DNA from: Xiphias gladius
Taxonomy: Eukaryota; Chordata; Actinopteri; Istiophoriformes; Xiphiidae
Direction of reading: 5' to 3'
NCBI RefSeq assembly: GCF_016859285.1
Contig: NC_053422.1
Coordinates: 19,560,001 to 19,624,000, forward strand
DNA length: 64,000 nucleotides
Positions 1-15,560 of this stretch are shown here, piece after piece (position 1 is the first letter of the stretch; each line of letters opens with the position of its first letter). The notes below the pieces were generated by a model, which was given only the letters and a program-made list of their open reading frames with translations, did not search any database and was not told where the DNA came from. The position numbers and the translations under genes are program-made.

Positions 1-1170
1 TAGAACAATTAACTAACTTATCAATGGTGGAACAGCTTTTTCTGTGACTGAATGCACCAGCAAGATTTTCCTCATTATAGAAGCCATTTGTCTTGTTCTA
101 TGTATGTATTTAACAAACAACGACAAAAAGGAAACTAAAAATATATACTACTGTGAAATGTGCTTTGTTTCTATTTTTCATTGCAACTGCCAGGGCGGCT
201 CGTGTAAAATACTAAATTAAACTGAAAAGCAACATGCATAATCAACACTACTGCGTAACTATCAGAACTAACGACTCGACAGTTCAGATCACAGTTGTGC
301 CATCGCCTCACTCTGCCCTGCATTGTGTTTCCTAAGCTTGCACGCCATGTGATTTGGAGATGTAAAGTGGTGTGATGGTAGCCGTATGGTCTGACTTGCA
401 GTGACTGTAGGCTTGTGATTCAGCTTTACTCGTCGTGGGTGGGGGGAGTCCTGTGGTCATTGTGGCTTTGTTTAATATATACTTAGAAAAATGCCTCTGC
501 TGCATAGGTTTGTCTTTTATTTGAGATCGAGTCAGAATAGAAACATTAAAATCCATACATTTCCTCAGGGCTCATTGTAACAGTTCATACCACACTTTGC
601 AGTTAGTGTTAAAAAGTTGTACTGAAGATTGTATATGTTACTCAACTGGTGATGTGTAAGCATACACTTGGGGAAAGCGTGTCACAAGGTCCAAGGCATT
701 TGGACGTACAATACAGTATGTTTGGGTGATTAATACTAATAGTGCAAGTTCCCGGTGTCCTCTTGAAAATGGTGATGTCACCTCATACTGGAGTGAGGCT
801 AATTTGTTCAACAAGCACTGCACCAGCATAGCTCACACTGACAATGCAACATTACACTCAGTTTTAGGTCAGAGTTTAAGATAAACATTTATCTTGGTTT
901 CATTTGGAATGGGTTAAAGCACATGTTTTGTGTTGAATTTCACTGAATTTCCTCTGTGTTTCTTTCTTTGGTTGACAATCATTCATTCATTGCTTCTTTG
1001 AGTGTTCCTTCGGATTGACTGCTAGCGCTGCGTACTTCTGTTGTATTAATTTTTTTGAATGTTTTGCATTTCCTGCTTTTGTGTGTTATGCAACCTTTAT
1101 TGTAAATATTTATCCTCTAACATGTTTCATATACTTGCATCTGAAATTAAAATAAAAATTTATACTCCAA
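1..1170 (+). other. Probable 3' UTR end of an upstream plus-strand gene
   Basis: No exon-like reading frame is visible here. The stretch is AT-rich with 3' UTR texture: TGTAAATATTTAT-type words followed by an AATAAA signal at 1151-1156, with the transcript end expected near 1170-1175. The owner gene would lie to the left of the window and cannot be named from this sequence. The alternative is plain intergenic DNA; an AATAAA on its own is weak evidence. Confidence 0.3.
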
Positions 1171-1760
1171 GTCAGTTTTGGAGGCTTGTACTGGCATTTG
1201 GTGGTGGACTGCTTCTGCCATAGCTCTGGCTGCAGCTGCTCAGCCCTTTTTTTTCATTACCACTTGGCGGCGGTAGTGCTACATTAACCGCTCTGAAACT
1301 AAATAGCCTTGAAGTCCATTAGAGGTTTTAATTTGAATGAGTTTCTCATTTTTAATCGTAAATAATTCACTAATATTTAATCACGTTACGTCATCAGATG
1401 AACAGCATTCTTGCTGATGGCATTCAGCGTTGCAATCCTCCTACAGAGTGATAACATGTGAGGTAAGAATCTTTTCTCATCCCACTTCAGTAAATTACTC
1501 AACCTCTCCTGAGCTGTGCAGTTATATTAAGCCCCAGTTTATATAATGTTTTAAATGCCAAGGTAAGGGCCTTGTGAGTCAGCCGCAGCTCGTAACTATT
1601 CAGATTACCAGACCCTAAAAGAAAAAAAAAAAACTAAACATAAAATCTGCGTTATGGACGTGCATGTGCTGATTCTCACTTTGCACACTGTTTTATATAC
1701 AGTATGTGCTCTCCTTTATGCATTACCATAAAGATGACACATTTAGATGAAAAAAAAGTG

Positions 1761-2126
1761 TTAAATCTCCATTTCTGCCAAGATATCCTCGGCTCTCTGT
1801 TCTGGTTTGAACATTTGCCGGTTTCCATAGAAGTGCGTATTTTCTTGAGCAAACAGGGATCCTCCTGTGTTTCCATCTCAGCTGTCTCTACAGCGGGAGA
1901 TGGTATGTATGGGCTGGCTGGGGTAGAGCAGGGAGGGCCTTAGGGAGAGGCAGAGATAAGGATCCAAGGCTAAACCTCTAAAAGCCACATTAGTCCCAAA
2001 AGCCTCTGCTGCTCTGTTGTTCATTCTGTCATAAAGCTCCTGTCCTTGGGTTTTATTGGCACGCTCTGTGGAGATTTTAAGCCCCTTCAGAGCAGGCAGG
2101 CGTCTGAGCCCTCGGGTGAATGCCAT
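1761..2126 (-). CDS. Candidate small two-exon gene, 84-residue protein of unknown function
   Basis: I do not recognise this protein. Exon A runs 2126-1976 (151 nt) from ATG and ends in phase 1 at an AGAG|GTTTAG donor. Exon B runs 1864-1761, begins after ACACAG and closes with TAA. The 111 bp intron joins the two in frame and gives 84 residues. The N-terminus is basic (MAFTRGLRRLPALKGLK) and might be an organelle-targeting segment. The middle is charged and glutamine/asparagine-rich, and the C-terminus is acidic (AEDILAEMEI). It has no obvious membrane span or cysteine motif. An in-frame stop lies just upstream of the ATG. The donor is weak and the start context is only moderate. The unspliced frames could be chance, so this is a candidate only. 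If real, it may be a small mitochondrial or ciliary-type protein, but that is a guess. Confidence 0.3.
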
Positions 2127-2287
2127 CGGTTACACCTCTAACATTTTGACAAGGGATTTCTAGCATTTACGTTCAAACTAGAGTAGACAGAAAAGCCTAT
2201 GATAGAGCATCCCGCAGCCTTGATTTACACTAGAAATGCCACTGGGGCTTGCACCAACGTAAAAGCTGTTACACCACTTCATAAATG

Positions 2288-2293
2288 TTTATT
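2288..2293 (-). terminator. Candidate polyadenylation signal for n4bp3
   Basis: The minus strand reads AATAAA here (plus strand tttatt), about 1.5 kb downstream of the n4bp3 stop codon at 3804. It would give a 3' UTR of roughly 1.5 kb containing the tandem repeat at 3290-3730. Other signals could be used; no transcript evidence is available. Confidence 0.3.
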
Positions 2294-3289
2294 ATGAATC
2301 CAAAGCAAACATATATATTTATACTGTACAGTTTTGATTCCAGTAAACAGACAAGAGTCACAGTATGTTGAAAGGTCGATTGAGAGCTGGCTTTTGAACG
2401 TTCATATATTAATAATACACGATATAAGAGAAGAACGTCACCTACGTCATGCACCTGATGTTATTGGCTGGGTATGTACAGCAAATTGCACCAGTAAACA
2501 GGGCAGTCATGTTCATCATCTGCATCTTTTGATCGTGTTCGTTGCCATCAAAAGTTATGGAAGTATGCCCATTTAAGACAACAGTGTGCCTGGAATAAAA
2601 TGACAGTAAGCAAATCAACTGAAAAATTACAGTTATGTAAGAAATATATTGGTACCACCTGACAGCAAACTGAAGGAGAAAAATGTCCAACATTTCCAGT
2701 TTCTTCAGTAGGGTAAAAGGTTTTTATTTGATGGCAAAGAACAAGCATTAGTACCTTGGCACCAGATAGCTGTAATCCTTGATACTTAACCCAGAGATGC
2801 AGCTTCCCTCCCGGAGCCCAGGTGAACCCTGAATCCACAGCACCGTCTGTACACGCAGGTGCTGAGATGTTACCGGGCCACACTAAATCCCTTTGAATCC
2901 TTTGTTTACTGTCAAGACTATACAGCATTCCAAACCAAAAAGTAACTACCAAATGAACACAAAGCAGTCACAATCTGCATATCAATTTGGTCATTTACAG
3001 GTTTATACTGGGATTTAAGCAGGGGAAGTCTAGGCGCTTGGCTGGAGCCTGGCTGTTTTTCATACAAAACTGACACAGCTCTTCTGCCAAAGATAGATGA
3101 GGCACAGACACAGTATTTCTGTGCAGTCACCCTCAGCATTACTGTGTTTCTGTACGAGCTTATGGGTCCAGTCTTTGCAGGAAAAGGGCATTAAACACTC
3201 AATAAGGGTGCTTGGGCAGAGACGGGCAGGAACTGTGGAAGCCCATGTCCACCAAGAGAAGAAGAAAAATATGAACAAAAATACTCATC

Positions 3290-3730
3290 AAAGAAAATAT
3301 TTGACTTACGGCATCGAAATTATGAGGTAATTAGTCAAAAGTTTCGGATAGTAAGTCAAAATGTTGACTTCCTGGTCGTAATTATGAGATTTGACTTAAT
3401 TTGACTTAAGTCAAATGTTAGACTCACTATAACACAACTCGGACTTATGTTATCTTGAAATTTTGACCTATCTCATAGTTTACACTTAGTCTATATCATT
3501 ATTTTGAACTATCATCTCATTATTTCTACTTATCTCATAATTTTGACAGTAGGTAAAAATTTAGACTCGATCCATTATCAATTATTATTATTTAATGAAT
3601 TATTACCATTAATTATTATTAGTTCAAAAATTTGATTTTGCATCGCATACTTTTGTCTCAACAAATAAAAATTTGACTTACTATCTTATAATTTTGACTT
3701 ACTGAGTCAATTTTTGTTTCTTTTTTCCTG
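3290..3730. repeat. Degenerate tandem repeat of AATTTTGACTTA-type units
   Basis: Words such as ATTTTGACTTA, TAATTTTGAC, AGTCAAA and ATCTCATAATT recur every few tens of bases through this AT-rich stretch, in both orientations. It looks like a decayed minisatellite of a kind common in teleost genomes. It lies just downstream of the n4bp3 stop codon and so is probably transcribed as part of its 3' UTR. Confidence 0.65.
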
Positions 3731-3803
3731 GCAGACATGGTCTTCAACAGCTGCCATACTTCTGGGGGGAAAACAGTCTGCATCGAAAACACGTCCGTCA
3801 CAT

Positions 3804-8069
<4,266 letters not shown>

Positions 8070-8235
8070 TGGTTACAGGGCTCTTTGGGGGGGTAAGGTG
8101 CTCTGTAGAACAGAAGTAAAGTACATAATGAGTTGAGTGCTCAGAGGAAGGTGATGTAGGTAGATCCTTTTAGAACTGTGTTTTAGGAACATTTAACATT
8201 TTAAATGCCACGTGCCAGTTCATTCTGAGCTCTTT

Positions 8236-8345
8236 AAGGCTGCAATTAACAGCTGTGTTCATTATTGATTATACTGTTGATGATTTTCTCATTAATCAAT
8301 TATTTGTTTGTGTATAAAATGTCAAAAAATGGGTAAAAAAAAAAA
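8236..8345. repeat. Fragment of an AT-rich dispersed teleost element
   Basis: The sequence runs GCTGCAATTAACAG, CATTATTGATTA, CTGTTGATGATTTTCTC, ATTAATCAATTA, then ATAAAATGTCAAAAAATGG. I recognise this order as the start of a very common teleost repeat. Longer related copies are at 24590-24845 and 58100-58425. Confidence 0.6.
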
Positions 8346-8359
8346 AAAAAGTTGCATGC

Positions 8360-8520
8360 TGATTTTAGATGAAAAGTCTGGGGATCACCCAAGTCAGCAC
8401 AGTTTATCCTCTGGGGACCATGGATGTACTGTATTTTTAAAATTTCATGGCAATCCATCCAGTAGCTTTTGAGGTATTTTATTTTTAGACATTGCCAACC
8501 ATAAAGCCATTCTGCTAGTG
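8360..8520. repeat. Fragment of a dispersed teleost repeat
   Basis: It contains GATGAAAAGTCTGGGGATCA, ATTTCATGGCAATCCATCCA and AGCTTTTGAGGTATTTTA, the order found in a widespread fish element. Related pieces are at 35330-35420, 44990-45290 and 47140-47300. It gives rise to a spurious 139-codon frame on the minus strand. Confidence 0.6.
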
Positions 8521-11316
8521 TGGCAAAAAAAAAACATTTGTGTCTTTCCTCCTTTACTGAAATAAACTCCACCTCTTGCCCCTTTACTACCCTGAGTGGA
8601 TGTTGATCTCTGGAGGGACAGTGTGAGCTGACAGACGTTTCATCAGCTGTGTTCCTCTGTACTGACAGCTGTCTCAGAGCACAGCTACAATAACTCAGCT
8701 TCCCACAACATCGCGTCACGGCACTTCACTACAAAATAAACACACACACTCAAACCGACCGCCACGCACCCCCCGGTATAGGAGAACTGCAAATGGCTTT
8801 AAAAGAGGACAAATCCCAAACAAATTTGAAAATGTCTATCTCATGATGCACTTGCTACAGAATCAGCTTTGCCTCTCAGAATCTCACATTAGCCTGTCCA
8901 AACGGCAGATCAAAAGACGACAGGATTAGGTGAAACATGTCCTCTGTGAGGGTTATGTGGTTTTTTTCTGAGGTAAGGCAGCATATGTCACATTACAAGC
9001 CTGTTACATAACTCTGATCCAACTAGGTTAAAACGACGGCTTAAAAAGAAAAAAAAAAAAAAGACAAAAGAGCTTTGGTAAACATTACACGGTGGCCACG
9101 CTGTGGCATCTTATTTAGTTTGCACATTTCCTGTCGCTCATGAAAATCATGTGCATCCAATGTACCAGTCACCTATGATGGCGGTTTGGGTTATATTAGG
9201 TTTCCTGTCAGTCACAGCAGGCAACATTCTGTAGAGCAACGTAACAATACAATGATCCTCTCAACTTTGACAAAACTAAACCAGAGTTACCAAAACACCT
9301 GCCTGAGAGGCACTACTGTTTTGTTAACCTGAGTTTGAGCCACTTAAGCTCCACACAACAATCCGTCTCTCTACAACTTCCCCAGCGCCATCATCATTTG
9401 ACCCCCCCCCCCACATCCCCTCCCCTTCCCTCTTTTCACACAACCTCATTAAGGATCACTATTGATTTCACCCCTTTGACCCTCTCCCTTCCCGTGCCTA
9501 AACACCCCCAGCAGCCGTAAAAAATCCTCAAGACCATAAAACACACAAACTCGCTGCCATCTTTCCGACTATAAACAGGACCCGAGGGAGGCCAATTCTC
9601 CTTTTGCGCTCAGCCTGTTTATGTGACATCCCTGGAACAGGTAGAGTTTAAAGAGCCTATACCAGAAATTTTCCTTGTTTTTAAGCCCATTAACTACCAA
9701 TTTTGAAAACTACCACCACCATACAAACCCTAATATTAGTTTCCTACCTTGAAGGCAACTATTGATTCTGCACTAATTTCATTATATCATGAAAAGGAAC
9801 CAGAGAGACTTCAAAGTTGATTCAGATAAGTAACCCATTACAGAGAACATTTCATTGTCAATGATATGTTATTGTTAGCGGTAATGCATTTTCCTCCTTT
9901 GTGCATTCAAGGACTTGAGACATCTGATATCTGAGATACGGCTGTCAAAAACCACTCTATTGTAGAGGTATGTTGTAACAAATAGTCAACCTAAAAGACC
10001 GCTGAAAAATGGTCACGAATGCTGTAAAAAGTTATGTGTATCCGATGACTCCTTGCATTAGAAAGGTTGCTGTTTGAGTGTCCTTAAGCGCACCAACGAG
10101 ATGAGTTTTCAAAACTCTTCCTGCTGGTCCCTCCATTACTAGGACACAATAAGGACCAACGTTATGGAAAGGTAAAGGCAAATTTGGATAGTTTCAGGTA
10201 ATAAAGGTTTGTAAACTGTTTTTAATAATATGTACATTGTGTGCATGATTTGTAGGCAGAAACATGCTAAAACACGGTTGCTGAGCAGTGCTTTGGCAGG
10301 TGCATAGCTGCACGGGATATCAGAACCTGGGCTCATCCCAACTAATGACTGGGCCGTTCTGCTGCCTGGCTGTCAGTACACAGGCATGACACACATGCCA
10401 CCTTAGAGCAATTTCTCTCTCTCACTGTCACACAAACAAATATCCTATGTATGAGAACAGACACCCGCAGTGACACTCTGGCATCTCCCCCTTGCTTCTA
10501 ATACCATCCACGTTATCAAGTGCTTTGCACTGCTGGTCTCGACAGTTATAACAATTATGCAAATGGTTAAAATAGGCAGAGAGAGCTGTGCAATGCCAGC
10601 TCCAACCCACTCCACTCAGGACTCTCAGCCAGGCCGAGATCAAAGCGGCCCAAGCTGCTCATGTTTATATTCATGAGGTACAATTTCCCCCAATGAAGAA
10701 CTTTCCGCTAAAGCATCCGGCTCCTAATAAGCCAGTGTAACACAGGCCGAACTCAGGCTGAGGACAGAAACCTGATAATCAATGATGATGACTATAATCA
10801 AATATAATGTGACGCTCTTTTGAACAAGTGTATCAGCTCTGGTGCCGTCCGACCGGGAAGTCTTACTGTGTCCTGGGTCAGAGTAAGACGTGACGGGTAC
10901 GATTCGGCGCCGGTCATGTGTATGTGTGTATGTGTCTGACACCATATGAATAAATCATGAGTGTGCCAAACCTAATGGCTACTGGCCAAGGTCTGACAGT
11001 ATTTTTTATGTCTGGTATTTTACTCAGCTTGTGTCTTGTATATACCAAAGACGTGAGAGGCCAATCGATGCTAGATGGGAAGCTGGGGTTGGGGTGAGGG
11101 CGGGCGAGGCAAAGCCATTCCTTTTGGGTAGATAGAAGGGTAAAATCCTCTTAGGCTGCAACCACAAATCTTGTCAGACTGAAGAAATCTTGCATCAAGT
11201 TGTTTTCCATAATTGCCATCTAGTTTATGGGCCTGAGTAAACCAGGAGACACAGCAAGATTTATAGCCCAGCCTTGACTAGCCGAGGAGCCCTGAAACAC
11301 AACACACCTCCTTAAA

Positions 11317-11355
11317 ATCACACACACACACAAACACACACACACACACACACAC
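11317..11355. repeat. CA microsatellite
   Basis: A mostly pure (CA)n tract of about 39 bases with one AA interruption. Confidence 0.9.
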
Positions 11356-13720
11356 GCATCAAAGCCGTGATTACTACAAGCCATGAAGAGTTACAGTCTA
11401 ATTGAAAACTGCTCCGTTCTTGATTTATGCTTCTTTTAAAGCAGTGATGAGCTTTTTCAAAAGTTGCTAACTTGGTTCAAAACCATAAAAACGTTTGATC
11501 ATACAGAGTGGCTCAAAGTGCCGCGTAGATACAGATGACACTCAATCCCTCTTATACACCTGCACTTGCATCTGCTGGGTTACAAACATACTGGATGCAT
11601 AACCAGGGTACGTAATAAACTGAAACTGCAAGTGAAGTCGTACATGAATGAAATCCTTCCACAGATTTATTGACTATATCTAGCCAGCACACACAGTGTC
11701 AGGCTGTTGAATTTGCCTGAGCCTCAGTATAACTACATTGTGTGACTGTATAGTATATCTTGAAATTGTGAAATGTTAATACTGAATACTGTATTTCCCA
11801 AACTGAAAAAGGTATTAATATTAAATGTGTTTCTCTTTTTCTCTGTTTAATGGAAATATGCTTATGATATCTTGCAAAAAAAATTTTTTTTGTGAAGTAT
11901 AATTTCTTTATTTGACCTGAAACAAATGACTAATTTGTGTGTCTCGCATCTTTCCCCTCTTCATTCAGTATGTACCACAGGTCATGATGTAGGATCATAT
12001 TATTTTTCTTAATACTGTACAGTCCCGGTGGTCTAGAGCAATGCATGTGAAAAGGCTGCTCAGAGGTGTGAGTCTCCTCTAAAGATTTTTAGTGAGCCTT
12101 TACAGTGAAGGTTTTGGCTCGAGTCTTCTCAGGATGCTCTCGAAACTCATGTAGAAAAGCATAAAACTACCATTTTACTAGAATGACAAAGAAAACAAAA
12201 CATGCAAGCTTCGAGAGGAGGGTTTCAAGGACGGTCCCTCCTGAAACACAGTAATCAGGTCTCCGGTGGGGATAACAAAGCTTTCAATGAAATGCCCGAG
12301 CGTGAAGGGAGGACATTTCAAACCTTCGGAGAAACACAGGTCAGCACTGGGACTGAGACAAAGGAGAGAGGGACAGGGAAGCCAAATTCCAAAGATGCTT
12401 TACAGAACACAAGCTCGGGCTCGTCAGTTTTTGATGCAGAAAAACGCTCACTCCCACGCAGCCTCGCTCACACTCGCGGGTGTGTGTGTGTGTGCGTGTG
12501 CGGGTCACTCAACACAGCCCAGAGAAAAGCATATGCACGGCTCGCAGCTCCAGATCCTCTGCCCTCTTCCTTTGGCGTTCTCTCCTCCCATTCTCTGTGA
12601 TCAAAGTTTGTTTACGTTTGTGGGGTAACTTCGCAGGTTACATCTAAAACTCCCACAGAGCACACACTCTGTTACATTATATAAGCGCTGTCAAAGCTGC
12701 GCTCGCTGGTTTTTCACAGCTGTTTGTTGTGTGAAACACTATAGAACGATAACCAAAGCTGCCACCAGCCTTACTTAATCTAGCACAAAATAAACCACAG
12801 CAATGACTTCTCCTCTCCCACATAAGTTGCCAAAATAAAAGAAGTAAACGCATCATCCCCCACAAAAGATGAAGGTGCCACTTAAGACATTTTAAGGCGT
12901 AAAATCTTTGAAACAAATGCTGTATCACCACTCTCAGGCCAATCAGTGCAAAGTTTATGAAATAATAATGAATGGGGATCTGTTTCTACCACAGAGAGCA
13001 CAGAGTGAAATTCGACGGCCTAATTTGTCAGCAGCAGCAGGGGAGCTGTGCCCGAGGCCGAGCTCCACTCTCTGACTGACTATTACATGCTAGCGCGTAA
13101 TAAGTGAGTGTGTGAGTGTCTCTGGCTGTGGGGCATGACAGCAGAGGAGTGCTCAGCAGCAGCCTCTAATTGTTAGCTGGTTATTCATTATGGATGGGAG
13201 ACAATCAGGCAGACAGACCTCGTTCCTCTCCTCAGACCCTGAGGCCATTCAGAGGAGCCAAGATGTTGAAAAGCACGGTCATGAAATCTTCCCTCTCCTT
13301 TGTGTTTGAAGGCGGTCTGTGTGTCGTGCATCGTAAAACTGTGAAATCTGACAAGATACAAGCTACACACACACAGAGACATGGAAATCTGTTCAGAGGC
13401 CTCAAGCGAAACGGCCTCGAGGCGATTCTCGTCTTGTTTTTCTGAATGGAAGAGCTGACAGAACTTCGAATAAAAGGTCGACTTTCTTTTCATGACACTC
13501 AGGGTGACATGACGCGGCTCATAATTCCCTGGCGGTTGGATGTGGCGGTGCGAAAGCTGAAGGCCCAGTGTTCGGACTCACACTGTCTCCATTGATGACA
13601 AACTCTCTGGTCTTTACAGAGGTCAAAGGTCTTATTTGGTCATATCTGTAGATACAGGGTGCTATTGAGCAAAGAGACGTTCTGACAAGGGAGTACTGAT
13701 GTAGCACTTTTGGATAGTGC

Positions 13721-13952
13721 TGCTGTCCAGTGAAAACCGTATATCTCCAAATGTGGGGATTTTAAATTTTTCAGACGAAGTGAAAGATTCAATGTTTTCT
13801 TATGGGTTGTAAAAATTCTTCTACCGCTTAACTAAATAAACATTCAACCCCGCTTTGGATTAGCAAGAAAAATGCATTTTCAAAAAGCTGAAAGCAGGAC
13901 TGTTACATAAAAAGTTGACATTTTGGAGATAAATAGTTTTCACAGGACAGCA
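13721..13952. mobile_element. MITE-like element with inverted ends
   Basis: The left end reads TGCTGTCCAGTGAAAAC then TATCTCCAAA. The right end, read on the other strand, is TGCTGTCCTGTGAAAAC then TATCTCCAAA. The inverted ends match over about 30 bases with few differences, and the 232 bp between them carry no reading frame. This is the build of a non-autonomous DNA transposon. I could not see a clean target-site duplication, so the superfamily is open. Confidence 0.65.
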
Positions 13953-14930
13953 ACAACAGAATAAACAGTCCATATTTTGCATAAATGTAGTGATAAAATC
14001 CTAATGTTGATCACTGGATATGACTAAATTGTAAAATAACATAGAATTAGCCTGTCCAGTAAGTTAATACTGAGCCTCTTGAAGACAAATTCTCCCTTAC
14101 AAAATCCTTCCATGCATGTCTTCCATCTCATTATTTTTTGACAGCTAGGTCTTTGAATGGATTTGAACTGGCTACTTCCGTAAATGGCTCTCCATGCTGA
14201 GGAGAGGAGATGACAATCCTAAATTTGAACACTATCAATGCAATGCAATGCAATCAAACTCTCATTAATAATTTCCACAGCAGCCTCCATAGTTACTGAC
14301 CCATCAAAAAAAAAACCTTGAAACTTAGAAAAAAGGTTTAGCTTTTATTAGTGTCATAGTCCTGACTGGCTGGCTTTGCCCTGGACTCCCTCCACTAAAT
14401 CAGCTGTCAAGACTTCCTCTGAGACAGACCAGCTGAGGTGGATTTCCTCACTTTGCATCTGTTAGCCTATTGACGGCAGTCTGCACGGTGTGCCCTGGAC
14501 TTTACTGCTGACTTTGCAGTATTGTATTTCTGCGCAGAATTCAATTACTGGCTCTGACCACGGTAGCCATGTTGGGGTTATCTGGGGTGACTGGTTGCAC
14601 TGCTGTTTCATGGAACAATATTGATGTGGATCTGACTGTTGTTACGTAAGGCTGCTTCAGTGTGAGAAGACGACACCCAAGGGAGTGTGTTCACAGGGCC
14701 ACCTCTTACCGCAAAATGAATTATTACTGTTATTTATAGGGAAATTTATTCTACAACAACACTGTCCTAATTCTCTTCCAACAGTACAATGAGTTTGTTT
14801 TGTTATAGTATTAATCTTCCATTTGTGATGTGAAAAAGGATTGATTGCATAATCCTCCATAATCATAAACTTTGTTTAGATGAATGCCTGTGTTGATCCC
14901 TCTGTGAGGTTACAAGTTCAACCTCCATGA

Positions 14931-14932
<2 letters not shown>

Positions 14933-14992
<60 letters not shown>
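14933..14992. repeat. GT microsatellite
   Basis: A pure (GT)n tract of about 60 bases. Confidence 0.95.
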
Positions 14993-14994
<2 letters not shown>

Positions 14995-15059
14995 GGGGAT
15001 TAGTACTGGCAACATAAGGATAAGTACATGACCTCAGTGTTGTTTTAAGTGACATCCAC

Positions 15060-15320
15060 TTACCCTTCACTCATCCCACACACACACACACACACATACA
15101 CACACTTGTACTTCATTAGCGAGGACACTCATTGACTGAGTGCCTAACCCCAACCCTTACCCCAACCCTAACCTAAATCTAATTTTAACCTGAACCGTAA
15201 AACCAAGTCTTAACCCTCAAACAGCCATTTAAAGTTGTGAGGACGGGCCAAAGTGTCCTCACTCCCAGGTCTAAAACTCAAACTGGTCCTCAGAAAGACA
15301 GAAATACAGGTACATACGCA
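15060..15320. repeat. Dispersed repeat with telomere-like CCCTAAC stretch
   Basis: It begins with a short CA tract and TTGTACTTCATTAGCGAGGA. Next comes CCTAACCCCAACCCTTACCC-type sequence, then GAGGACGGGCCAAAGTGTCC, and it ends with AAACTCAAACTGGTCCTCA. I recognise this arrangement as a repeat seen widely in fish genomes. The TAACCC words are degenerate and are not evidence of a real internal telomere. Confidence 0.55.
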
Positions 15321-15389
15321 CAATGTACTAATACTAATCTACCAAACACACTGAGTGTTAAAAACAACTTGGTAACCGAATACATCTAA

Positions 15390-15560
15390 TAATAGTGGAA
15401 ACTAGAATGGCACTCAGTAGAAAGTAATAAAAATTTCCTGGATCCATCCCTTTAACCAGATCTGCACCTAGATTTAATGGCTTCTTCCCTGGCCCATGCC
15501 CCATCCCTCCACCAAGTTTGGTGCAAACAGACACGGCTGAAGACATAACCTCCTGGCAGG
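15390..15560. repeat. Fragment of a dispersed teleost repeat
   Basis: Contains TTTAATGGCTTCTTCCCTGG, CCCATGCCCCATCCCTCCAC, CAAGTTTGGTGCAAA and ACATAACCTCCTGGCAGG, the conserved order of a common fish repeat. No coding potential. Confidence 0.6.

Noticed and set aside
1704-1943. Plus-strand frame of 79 codons
   Set aside because: It is the antisense shadow of the candidate small gene and has no supporting splice or start context.
8300-8719. Minus-strand open frame of 139 codons
   Set aside because: It runs through two dispersed repeat fragments and poly-A stretches; a repeat artefact.
15140-15180. Interstitial telomere
   Set aside because: The TAACCC words are degenerate and lie inside a known kind of dispersed fish repeat.
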